From Sphingopyxis italica (GTDB lineage: Bacteria > Pseudomonadota > Alphaproteobacteria > Sphingomonadales > Sphingomonadaceae): a stretch of DNA of 64,000 bases. The notes under the pieces were generated by a model. The model searched no databases. It was not told where the DNA came from and saw only the letters and a list, made by a program, of their open reading frames with translations. Of the stretch, positions 57,023-64,000 are shown piece after piece; the first letter of the stretch is position 1, and each line of letters starts with the position of its first letter. The stretch covers positions 124,001 through 188,000 of the forward strand of contig NZ_JAATIT010000001.1 of NCBI RefSeq assembly GCF_011926545.1, in the 5' to 3' direction. The position numbers and the translations under genes were made by a program.

Positions 57023-57095
57023 AAGAGAAGGGCGTCGGCTTTTCGTTTGCCCCGATGGTGGGACGGAGCGCGATGACCGCCCCGCCCCTGCCCCA

Positions 57096-59756
57096 TCAGA
57101 ATTTGTAGCGGATGGTTCCGCCATAGGTGCGCGGCTGGCTCGGATAGCCAGAAACGCTGCCCGCCTGCGCCACCGCCGGGAAGATCGTCGTCAGATATTG
57201 CGCGCCCGTCAGGTTGCGGCCCCACACGCCGACGTCGATCCCGTTGGTCAGGCGGACCGTGAACGACGCGTTGAGCGAGTTGACTTCGCGCTTCAGGTTC
57301 TGCGCGACGCTCGCCGGGAAGCCCGACAGGCCCTCGACGATCTGGACCGGGCTTTCATAGCTGTAGTCGAGGTGCGCGATCGCCTTGGTCCCGCCCGCGA
57401 ACTCGTGCGTATAGGTGCCGCCCATCGACAGCGACAGTTCGGGAATGCCGGCGGGCGTGGCGCCCGAGATGTCGCCGAACGCCGAATTGACGAAGCTGTC
57501 ATACTTCGCGTCGAGATAGGTCGCCGCCAGCGTCAGGTTGAGCCCATCGACCGGACGCACCGAACCATCGAACTCGATCCCGAAGGTCGACTGCTTGCCC
57601 GCGTTGGCGAGCGCGAAGCCGGTGCCGGTGAAGACGTTCGACTGGAAGCCCTTGATCGACTGCTTGAACACCGCGACGTTCACCGCGGCGACGTCCCATT
57701 GACCCTTCAGACCGAATTCATAGACGGTCGATTCCTCGGGATTCGCGAAGCGCGAGCCCGAAACCAGGTTCGGAAGGCCGAGGCCGCCGGAGATGATCGC
57801 CGGCAGGTCTTCCGCGGTCGGACGGCTGTCACGCGACAGGTTGATCGAGCTCGCCTTGAAGCCCGTCGCATAGGTCGCATAGATATTGACCGTGTCGGTG
57901 AGCTCATAGGCGGCGCGGACGCTGTACGAGAAGTCGCCGTCGTTGGTCTTGCCGCTTTCGACCGCGTTCGGGACGTTGAGGAACGGCGGCAGGAACTGCA
58001 GCGGTCGGAGTGCCAATAGCGGGTTTCCGACGGTAAAGTCATTTCCGTCATCCGCGACATCGGCGGGGTTTAGCGTCGAATTTAACTGACCAAATTGCGT
58101 GCCGACGGTCGCAATCTGCTGGAATACGGCGGGCTGCGCCTGTGCGAATGCCTGAACCTGCTCCGCGCTGGCCATGCCGCCCGGAACACCGAGAATTCCG
58201 CCGACCTGCGTCGAGACGAATTGTTGCGTCAGCGCGCGGCCGCCCGTCGCGGTCAGGTCGATTCCCGAAAAGACGTCGCTGCTGACGACATTGGTGGAAA
58301 AGCGCTTGCGGTCCTTGGTGTAGTTTCCGCCCAATGTGAGCGTCAGCCGGTCAGTGACTTCGAAATCGACGGTGCCGAAGATCGAGAAGGCTTCGTTCTT
58401 CATCTTATAGGCTTCGTCGAGCCCGTCGCCGGCGCGGAAGAACTGGCCGCTATAATCCGTGCCGTTGGCGCTGCCCATGACCGCTTCGAGTTGGGCGGCG
58501 TTGAAGGCGCCTCCGCTCGCCTGGCTGATCAGCGCGCTCGCATAAGGACGGAAGTCGTCGCCGAACTTGATCGCGCTCTGCTGATTGACCTTCTCGTTGA
58601 AATAATAGCCGCCGAGCAGGAAGTTGATCGGGCCGTCGAAGTCCGAGGTCAGGCGGATTTCCTGCGTGAAGGTGTCGATGTCGACATAGTCGCTCTTCTC
58701 GCCGATCAGGTCGGCGGCGGTGAAGTCCGAATCCTGGTTGGTATCGGCACGCACCTGGCGATAGGCGGTGATCGAGGTCAGCGCGAGGTTGCCGAGATCA
58801 TAGTCGATCTGCGCCGAACCGCCGTAATTCTCGATCTTATTCGACGACAGGAAATTATTGTAGACGTCGTAGGAGAAGGGATTTTCGCGGTCGATGCTGG
58901 TGCCGCCGGCGAGTGCGTCGGTGATCGCCACCGTCGGGCCGGCGATGACATTGCCCGCGATGCAGCAATTCTCGTCGATCTTGTCATAGTCGCCGATCAG
59001 GCGGATCGACAGCGCGTCGGTCGGTTCGAACAAAAGCTGGCCGCGCACGCCCCAGCGGTTGCGGTCGTTGACGTCGGTGTCGAGGTTGAGGTCCTGCGCA
59101 TAGCCGTCGCGGCGGTTGTAGCTGCCGCCGATCGAGAAGGCGACGGTGTCGCTGATCGGGCCGGTGACGTCGCCCTTGACGGTGATTGCATTGTAGTTGC
59201 CGTAAGTGACTTCGGCCGAGCCGCCGAATTCATACTGCGGCTTTTGCGTGACGATGCTGATGACGCCGGCGCTCGCATTCTTGCCGAACAGCGTCGACTG
59301 CGGACCGCGCAGCACTTCGATGCGCTCGACGTTCGGAAGGTCGCCGATCTGGGCGGCCGAGCGCGAGCGGTAGACGCCGTCGATGAAGACGCCGACCGAC
59401 GGTTCGATGCCCGCATTGTTCGCGCCGTTGCCGAAGCCGCGGATGATGAAGTTGGTGTTCGCGCTCGACTGGAGCTGCGAGACGCGCAGGCTGGGCACCG
59501 CGGTCTGCAGGTCGATGAGGTCGCGGATCTGCGCGTCTTCAAGCTGCGCCGCCGACGTCACCGAAACGGCAACCGGCGTGTCCTGCAGCGTCTGCGACCG
59601 CTTGCTCGCGGTGACGATGATGTCGTTGCCATAATCGGTGTCGTCGACGGCCGTCCCGGCATCCGCCGGCGCGGCGGCATCCTGGGCGAAAGCATAAGCG
59701 GGGGTGGTGGCGGCGCACAGCATGGTGGCGCCCAACAGGATGTTGCGCAAAGTCAT
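57096..59756 (-). CDS. TonB-dependent receptor
   Basis: The 886-residue receptor has a signal peptide (cleaved near AYAFA-Q) and the start NDIIVTASKRSQTLQDTPVAVSV. The plug has FIIRGFGNGANNAGIEPSVGVFIDGVYRSRS and VERIEVLRGPQSTLFGKNASAGVISIVTQKP. The barrel ends YGGTIRYKF, with a terminal Phe. Two adjacent Cys (ENCC) occur near residue 260. It resembles the large receptors common in sphingomonads; the ligand is unknown. ATG 59756 is chosen as the start of the signal peptide; the longer frame to 59903 is not used. Confidence 0.92.
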   Translation of the reverse strand: MTLRNILLGATMLCAATTPAYAFAQDAAAPADAGTAVDDTDYGNDIIVTASKRSQTLQDTPVAVSVTSAAQLEDAQIRDLIDLQTAVPSLRVSQLQSSANTNFIIRGFGNGANNAGIEPSVGVFIDGVYRSRSAAQIGDLPNVERIEVLRGPQSTLFGKNASAGVISIVTQKPQYEFGGSAEVTYGNYNAITVKGDVTGPISDTVAFSIGGSYNRRDGYAQDLNLDTDVNDRNRWGVRGQLLFEPTDALSIRLIGDYDKIDENCCIAGNVIAGPTVAITDALAGGTSIDRENPFSYDVYNNFLSSNKIENYGGSAQIDYDLGNLALTSITAYRQVRADTNQDSDFTAADLIGEKSDYVDIDTFTQEIRLTSDFDGPINFLLGGYYFNEKVNQQSAIKFGDDFRPYASALISQASGGAFNAAQLEAVMGSANGTDYSGQFFRAGDGLDEAYKMKNEAFSIFGTVDFEVTDRLTLTLGGNYTKDRKRFSTNVVSSDVFSGIDLTATGGRALTQQFVSTQVGGILGVPGGMASAEQVQAFAQAQPAVFQQIATVGTQFGQLNSTLNPADVADDGNDFTVGNPLLALRPLQFLPPFLNVPNAVESGKTNDGDFSYSVRAAYELTDTVNIYATYATGFKASSINLSRDSRPTAEDLPAIISGGLGLPNLVSGSRFANPEESTVYEFGLKGQWDVAAVNVAVFKQSIKGFQSNVFTGTGFALANAGKQSTFGIEFDGSVRPVDGLNLTLAATYLDAKYDSFVNSAFGDISGATPAGIPELSLSMGGTYTHEFAGGTKAIAHLDYSYESPVQIVEGLSGFPASVAQNLKREVNSLNASFTVRLTNGIDVGVWGRNLTGAQYLTTIFPAVAQAGSVSGYPSQPRTYGGTIRYKF

Positions 59757-59915
59757 GATGATGTCTCTCTCTCCAAAACCACCGAAGCGCAGCCAAAGGC
59801 TTGTCGGGAGATGCCCGGCAGTAACTGATCGGTCTAACGCACCGCCCCGCCGCGTCAACGCGCGCGCATGCGAACGCCCGGATTTTCCGTCCATTAGTGG
59901 CACAAAAGCAACAGT

Positions 59916-59935
59916 TTACGCTACGGAAGGCGTAA
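59916..59935. promoter_or_regulatory. Inverted repeat TTACGC-N8-GCGTAA upstream of second receptor
   Basis: Perfect 6-base arms (59916-59921 and 59930-59935) about 165 bases before the receptor start and 40 bases from tRNA-Phe. It could be a regulator site for the receptor gene. No -35/-10 pair stands out clearly around it. Confidence 0.3.
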
Positions 59936-59976
59936 CCGGGCTGTCACAAAAACGCCGAACGACGATGGAGAGAAGA

Positions 59977-60052
59977 TGGTGCCTGGGGACGGGATCGAAC
60001 CGCCGACACTGCGATTTTCAGTCGCATGCTCTACCAACTGAGCTACCCAGGC
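59977..60052 (-). tRNA. tRNA-Phe (GAA anticodon)
   Basis: The minus strand gives a 76-nt cloverleaf: acceptor GCCTGGG/CCCAGGC, D arm GCTCAGTTGGTAGAGC, anticodon stem TGCGA/TCGCA with loop CTGAAAA (anticodon GAA), T arm GGCGG-TTCGATC-CCGTC and encoded CCA. Confidence 0.97.
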
Positions 60053-60136
60053 GAACCGCGGCGGCCGGTCGGCCGCGCTGGCGAGCGGCGGCTATAGGCA
60101 GGGCTTTGCGTCCTGTCCAGTGGCTTTCTCGGCGAT

Positions 60137-60319
60137 TTATCCCTCGTCGAAACGATCGTCTTCGGCGGTGCCGTCGGGCGCCTGATCGACCGGCACGCGA
60201 TAGCCTTCGCCGAACCAATTGAGCAGGTCGCGGTCGCGGCAGCCGCGGCTGCAAAAGGGCTTGTATTCGGGGTCGCGCGGCTTGCCGCAGAGCGGGCAGC
60301 GCGGGGATTTACTGGGCAT
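60137..60319 (-). CDS. yacG: DNA gyrase inhibitor YacG (zinc-binding)
   Basis: The 60-residue protein has four zinc ligands: C8 and C11 in CPLCGKP, and C23 and C27 in PFCSRGCRDRDLLNWFGEGYRVP, the YacG signature. The acidic tail (EDDRFDEG) is usual. Start ATG 60319 overlaps the end of the RNase gene by 11 bases; the upstream ATG at 60352 is less likely. In E. coli the homologue binds GyrB. Confidence 0.92.
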   Translation of the reverse strand: MPSKSPRCPLCGKPRDPEYKPFCSRGCRDRDLLNWFGEGYRVPVDQAPDGTAEDDRFDEG

Positions 60320-61301
60320 GTCCCGCTCCTTTGACGGCCGGGTCCGGGGCAAGACGGACGGCGCGGCCAGTGCACATCTGCAATGTTTCGATCCAGACTT
60401 TGCGCGCGGCGATATGGTCGATCACGCTGGCGCGCGCGGTCAGCGTCAAGTCGCCCGTCCCGACCGCGCGTTCGGCCCGGCGCAGCAGCAGCGCGGCATC
60501 GGTCGCGACCGGATCGAGACGGACCTGTTCGATCAGCGACGGCCGCTCGCGGCGGCGGACGATCTGCATGAAGCCGAAGCCATTGACCGCGGTGCGCTCG
60601 AACGGCGGCGGCAGCGCGGCGTCGACCGCGGCGTCGATCGCCTGCCGCCCCGCGCGATCGGGCACAGACGGGAAGTCGATGCCGATCGATCCGCCGATGT
60701 CGCAGCGGCGGATCAGTGCCGCGGCTTCGCGGGCGCCCGCCTGGGCAAGCGCCAGCGCGTGCCCTTCGCCGTCGATGTCGATCAGCAGCATCGCCGGGGT
60801 CGCATCGACCCACAGCGCGCCGCCCGCAAAGGGCCAGTGCCCGGTGCGGACATGGTCGATCAGTTCGGACCAACCCGCCTGTTCGAGGCGGTCGGGACCG
60901 GCCGGATGCAGGTCGGCAACGGCGATGCCGGTTGCGGCGATGCGCGCGCGCAGGCCAGGGCCGTCGCCAAGCGCGGCGTCCGCCTCCGCCATCCGCGCCC
61001 GCGCGGGCTTGTCGCGGCCGCGTTCGCGCAGCGCCATGCGGGTGATTTCGACGATGAGCCGCGCCCCGGTAGAGGTCGACGGCGGCAGGCCGGCCAGCGT
61101 CGCCTGCGGCGCGCCCGGCCAGTCGAGCGCGATCAGCGCGCCCTTGCCGCCCCTGCCCGCCTCGACCAGTTTCGCGGCGACGATCGCGCCGACGCGCGGA
61201 CCGTCCGCGTCACGCTCGATCCGCGCCTCGACGATGTCGCCGTCCTCGATCAGCGCCGCGCGTGCTTCGCCGATCCCGGCTTCGTAGAGCCACTCAGCCA
61301 A
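60309..61301 (-). CDS. Compact ribonuclease E/G family protein
   Basis: The 330-residue protein is shorter than RNase G (about 490). The DNase I-like catalytic part is recognisable: LLIDIDGEG carries the first metal Asp and RRCDIGGSIGIDFPSV the second. An S1-like start (residues 1-100) remains, but the middle part with the 5' sensor is much shorter. The CPxCxG zinc link is absent. Translation appears to start at TTG 61301, overlapping the maf stop by 8 bases; no ATG fits. The order infA-maf-rng-yacG is conserved in sphingomonads. Activity is likely but reduced structure is evident. Confidence 0.82.
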   Translation of the reverse strand: MAEWLYEAGIGEARAALIEDGDIVEARIERDADGPRVGAIVAAKLVEAGRGGKGALIALDWPGAPQATLAGLPPSTSTGARLIVEITRMALRERGRDKPARARMAEADAALGDGPGLRARIAATGIAVADLHPAGPDRLEQAGWSELIDHVRTGHWPFAGGALWVDATPAMLLIDIDGEGHALALAQAGAREAAALIRRCDIGGSIGIDFPSVPDRAGRQAIDAAVDAALPPPFERTAVNGFGFMQIVRRRERPSLIEQVRLDPVATDAALLLRRAERAVGTGDLTLTARASVIDHIAARKVWIETLQMCTGRAVRLAPDPAVKGAGHAQ

Positions 61302-61884
61302 GCGGGATTCCGGTGCTCGTCAGGAGCGCGCGCGTTTCGAAAAGCGGCAGGCCGACGACATTCGAATGGCTACCCGACAGGAAGCGCACGAAGGTTTCGG
61401 CGCGGCCCTGGATCGCATAGCCGCCCGCCTTGCCCATCCCTTCGCCGCATTCGACATAAAGGTCGATCTCGGCGGCGCTCAGCGCCTTGAAGGCGACGAT
61501 CGTGTCGACGACGCGGATGCGCGGACGGTCATCCGCCCCCACGACGCACACGCCCGACCAGACATGGTGGCGCCGCCCCGACAGCAGGGCAAGCATCCGG
61601 CGCAGGTCGGCTTCGTCGGCGGGCTTTTCGAGGATGCGGCGCCCGACCGCCACCGTCGTATCGCCCGCGAGGACGACTTCGTCCGGCGCACGCTCGACCG
61701 CGAGCGCCTTGCCCCGCGCCAGCCGGGCGACATAGTCACGCGGCAGCTCGCCCTTCAGCGGCGTCTCGTCGATTTCGGGGGCCGCGAAACGGGCGGGTAC
61801 GAGCCCGATCCGCGCCAGCAATTCGCGCCGGCGCGGCGAGGTCGAAGCGAGCACCAACGCGGGAATGGTCGCCGCGCCGCTCAC
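61294..61884 (-). CDS. Maf-like nucleoside triphosphate pyrophosphatase
   Basis: The 196-residue enzyme hydrolyses non-canonical or excess NTPs. It has [19 protein letters not shown] at the start, [30 protein letters not shown], and [31 protein letters not shown] near the end. Start GTG 61884 overlaps the infA stop as GTGA. The exact nucleotide preference (dTTP/UTP or m7GTP) is not clear. Confidence 0.93.
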   Translation of the reverse strand: MSGAATIPALVLASTSPRRRELLARIGLVPARFAAPEIDETPLKGELPRDYVARLARGKALAVERAPDEVVLAGDTTVAVGRRILEKPADEADLRRMLALLSGRRHHVWSGVCVVGADDRPRIRVVDTIVAFKALSAAEIDLYVECGEGMGKAGGYAIQGRAETFVRFLSGSHSNVVGLPLFETRALLTSTGIPLG

Positions 61885-62099
61885 TTGAAGCGATAGGTGA
61901 TCCGACCCTTGGTCAGGTCATAGGGGGTGAGTTCGACGAGCACTTCGTCGCCCACGAGGACGCGGATGCGATTCTTGCGCATCTTGCCGGCCGTGTGGCC
62001 CAATATCTCGTGATCATTTTCCAGTTTGACGCGAAACATCGCGTTGGGCAGCAGTTCGACCACTTGGCCGCGCATTTCCAGAAGTTCTTCTTTCGCCAT
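61881..62099 (-). CDS. infA: Translation initiation factor IF-1
   Basis: The 72-residue OB-fold protein [21 protein letters not shown]...[27 protein letters not shown] is the full-length family sequence. ATG 62099 is followed by the usual MAKEE. A longer open frame to 62264 crosses the inverted repeat and is not used. It heads the infA-maf-rng-yacG string. Confidence 0.97.
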   Translation of the reverse strand: MAKEELLEMRGQVVELLPNAMFRVKLENDHEILGHTAGKMRKNRIRVLVGDEVLVELTPYDLTKGRITYRFK

Positions 62100-62226
62100 C
62101 AGTCCTCTTATTGGCTCGAATTCGAAGGATGCGCGCCCATAACCGCAATTTGCGGCAATTGAAAGCAATCTGTCATGGAGCGCGGTTCGGGCGGCGTGGA
62201 AGGCCGCGAACTCGGTTCTTTTTGAC

Positions 62227-62372
62227 TCACGCGGAGACGCGGAGGCGCGGAGATGTCGTGCCAACCGCGAAGCGGCCTGTCTTTTCCACGCTTCGGCACG
62301 ACGCGCCGTAGATGGAGAAAAGGGGCCTGCCGGCCCGCCCGAACTCCTCCGCGCCTCCGCGTCTCCGCGTGA
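62227..62372. repeat. Inverted repeat pair without gene, same family as GxxExxY module
   Basis: The arms 62227-62252 and 62347-62372 are exact 26-base reverse complements and contain the CACGCGGAGACGCGGAG core found around the GxxExxY gene. The 94 bases between them hold no gene but include a GCCGTAG-type spacer and GGCCTGCCGGCC. The element lies between infA and the cupin gene. Confidence 0.9.
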
Positions 62373-62381
62373 ACCAGAATA

Positions 62382-63248
62382 TCACGACACCAGCTTGACC
62401 TTCCGCGCGATACGCCAGCCGACGGTCTTCATCCACGCATAGCTCGGCCAGCGCGGCGGCATCGCGGGGTCGAGCCCCATGCGGCGCAGCGCGGCGTTGG
62501 CGGCATGCGCTTCGGATTCGCGATAGCTCCATTCGCTGCGCCAGGTGATCGACAGCGAAATCGACGGCGCATCGCCGTTGGCGACGAAATGCGGCGCCAT
62601 CACCGGTATCAGCACCGCGTCGCCGGGGCCGAGCGGCACCTGCTGCGCGTCGTCCTTATATGCGTCTTCCCACGGCAGGTTGCGGTGGCCGCCGGTGTGA
62701 TAGCGTTCGTGCTCGCGGCGGTGCGCGAAGCGTTCGTCGCCCGCGGGCCAGACGTTCATCACCTTGCGCCCCTTGAGCTGGAGCAGGATATTGTGTTCGG
62801 GATCGAAATGGAACGGCGTGATCGATCCCGGCGAAGAGATGAAGATGAAGCCCTGCGGCGTCAGCATCGCGCCGGTGCGGGGAATCACGACGGGTTCGAG
62901 TTCGCCGAGCAGGTCCATCAACAGGGTGCGATAGGCCGCGACATTCTCGATATTCTTGAGCACCGCCCAGCTGCCGTTGCTGTCGATCCTGCGGATCGTC
63001 TCGCCGATCGACAGGCCGTTGGAGGGCACATCCTCGGGCCGGATACCGATCGGCACATTGCCCGGATTATATTCGACCTCGCTTGCGGGCAGGCTTTCGC
63101 CAAGCTGTGCCAGCGCCTCGATCGACAGGAGGGGATGGTCGGGAAGGCGGTGATGGAGCAGCCCCGCCTGCTGCGGATAAAGCGACGCCATCCGTTCCAG
63201 CATCTCGGCGGGGAATATGGCGCGATCGATCGGCTGGTGGGCGGTCAT
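62382..63248 (-). CDS. Cupin/JmjC-like Fe(II)/2-oxoglutarate oxygenase-type protein
   Basis: The 288-residue protein has a cupin_8/JmjC-like core with the metal triad HxD...H: H147 and D149 in TPFHFDPEHN and H220 in PVMAPHFVANGD. The beta strand LLQLKGRKVMNVWP follows the first part. Such proteins hydroxylate proteins or small molecules. No signal peptide is seen. ATG 63248 overlaps the stop of the acetyltransferase-like gene by ATGA, so the two are likely one functional unit. Confidence 0.85.
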   Translation of the reverse strand: MTAHQPIDRAIFPAEMLERMASLYPQQAGLLHHRLPDHPLLSIEALAQLGESLPASEVEYNPGNVPIGIRPEDVPSNGLSIGETIRRIDSNGSWAVLKNIENVAAYRTLLMDLLGELEPVVIPRTGAMLTPQGFIFISSPGSITPFHFDPEHNILLQLKGRKVMNVWPAGDERFAHRREHERYHTGGHRNLPWEDAYKDDAQQVPLGPGDAVLIPVMAPHFVANGDAPSISLSITWRSEWSYRESEAHAANAALRRMGLDPAMPPRWPSYAWMKTVGWRIARKVKLVS

Positions 63249-64000
63249 AGCGGGCTTTCTACCTCATTTGCGGGCGCCGCGGCACCCTTCCAGCGCCGCC
63301 ACAGGCGTTCGGCCTTGTCCAGCATCGCAAAGCGCAGCCGGTCGGCGGGCGCCGACAGCGGCGCGTTGACCCAGACCAGCGCGCGGCGCTCGCGCCAGAC
63401 GCTGTCGATCATCGGATGGCCCGGCGCGGCGCAGCTGTCGACCCACGCGACCTTTGGGTCGTCGAGCAGATCGAGATTCGCCTGTTGCAGCAGCACCCCG
63501 GGCGAGAAGCGGGCATAATGTTCGTCGAATGCGGTCTTGAACGAAAAACCGCCGGGCGGGCAGAGGAAATTGACCAGCATCGCCAGTGGACGGCCGTCCA
63601 GATCGAGCGCGCGCATGTCGAGCTTGCCCGCGTTGGCCGCGCCGGTCAGCACCGCGCGGAACCACGCCTCGGTCTCGCCATGGCTCGCGAGCGCCGATCC
63701 CGCGCGCCCCTTCCAGCCGCGCGCTTCGAGGGTGAGGAAGGCGTCGATCCACGGATCGATCTCCTCGCCCGCCTGCCAGCGGCGGAAACCGACCGCGCCC
63801 TGTTCGGCGAGCCGGTTCGCCTGGCGGCGCAATTCCTTGCGTTTCTTGGCGCGCACCGCGCCATCCCAATAATCGTCCGGCGACAGCGGGCTTTCGAGCA
63901 GCGCGCGTTCTTCGCGGTGCACGACGTTCGCCTCGCCGCCGCGCACCCGCGCGACGTCGACGAGCGCGCGGTGGAGCGGGCCGTTTTCGGTCAGCCGCGG
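63245..64000 (-). CDS. GNAT/FemAB-like acetyltransferase (5' truncated by window edge)
   Basis: At least 251 residues are visible, open to the right edge. The segment RKELRRQANRLAEQGAVGFRRW followed by WIDAFLTLEARGWKGRAGSALA is typical of the FemAB/CelD-like branch of the GNAT superfamily. Near the end are LDGRPLAMLVNFLCPPGGFSFKTAFDEHYARFSPGVLLQQANLDLL and VDSCAAPGHPMIDSVWRERR, with the acceptor-side motif of BcsL/CelD proteins. Substrate unknown. It overlaps the cupin gene as ATGA. The real start lies outside the window. Confidence 0.82.
   Translation of the reverse strand, partial: PRLTENGPLHRALVDVARVRGGEANVVHREERALLESPLSPDDYWDGAVRAKKRKELRRQANRLAEQGAVGFRRWQAGEEIDPWIDAFLTLEARGWKGRAGSALASHGETEAWFRAVLTGAANAGKLDMRALDLDGRPLAMLVNFLCPPGGFSFKTAFDEHYARFSPGVLLQQANLDLLDDPKVAWVDSCAAPGHPMIDSVWRERRALVWVNAPLSAPADRLRFAMLDKAERLWRRWKGAAAPANEVESPL

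Larger units (their letters stand above)
56793..57095. other. 303-base gap between convergent TonB receptors
   Basis: The gap holds the terminator at 56818-56861 and the paired-hairpin repeat at 56920-57022. I see no gene or promoter. The remaining 73 bases before the second receptor stop show nothing notable. Confidence 0.7.

Overview
The window is high-GC chromosomal DNA from an alphaproteobacterium. It most resembles a sphingomonad of the Sphingopyxis/Sphingomonas type. This rests on the gene neighbourhoods (dcw cluster read mraZ to ftsZ, infA-maf-rng-yacG, rpsF-rpsR-rplI), the abundance of large TonB-dependent receptors, the FtsZ C-terminal peptide DIPRFLGRQ and the dispersed hairpin repeats. 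The genus is an inference and no marker here fixes it. I see no prophage, IS transposase, integrase or CRISPR array.

Layout. At 1-4.7 kb lie a gene end, a NarL-type response regulator and a tightly overlapping four-gene operon of envelope proteins on the minus strand. At 4.8-7.5 kb, divergent from that operon, is a large fusion of an OmpR-type winged helix, a Ser/Thr kinase, one membrane segment and TPR-like repeats. At 7.6-12.4 kb are tRNA-Trp, an EamA transporter, a glutathione S-transferase, an acyl-CoA ligase, a DUF938 methyltransferase and an ABA4-like membrane protein. At 12.5-18.1 kb is the glycine cleavage operon (gcvT, gcvH, a glycosyltransferase-like gene, gcvPA, gcvPB), preceded by a tandem glycine riboswitch. 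At 18.1-21.6 kb are an NAD(P)-binding protein, a dGTPase and a SPOR-domain protein.

From 43.1 down to 21.7 kb on the minus strand runs one long gene string: cysK, a small membrane protein, a DUF4350-like protein, then mraZ, rsmH, ftsL, ftsI, murE, murF, mraY, murD, ftsW, murG, murC, murB, ddlB, ftsQ, ftsA and ftsZ. Most junctions overlap as ATGA, GTGA or TGATG. It makes lipid II from UDP-MurNAc and builds the division ring. Four 10-bp-spaced GGG repeats ahead of mraZ look like the MraZ operator. A hairpin repeat sits between murB and murC.

At 43.3-64 kb are a zinc-type TonB receptor, a highly structured intergenic element, and fabG and fabD split by a GxxExxY gene that lies inside exact inverted repeats. 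Then come a divergent ldcA/Mpl-like pair (murein recycling), rpsF-rpsR-rplI, folE, two more TonB receptors, tRNA-Phe, the infA-maf-rng-yacG string, an Fe(II)/2-oxoglutarate-type cupin and a partial acetyltransferase.

The most interesting signals are: the inverted-repeat module that carries the GxxExxY gene at one locus and no gene at another; several intergenic elements whose two hairpin copies differ by compensatory changes; a 62-nt perfect three-way-junction sequence near 45.5 kb; and the DNA-binding kinase fusion facing an envelope operon with a helical-phase direct repeat between them.
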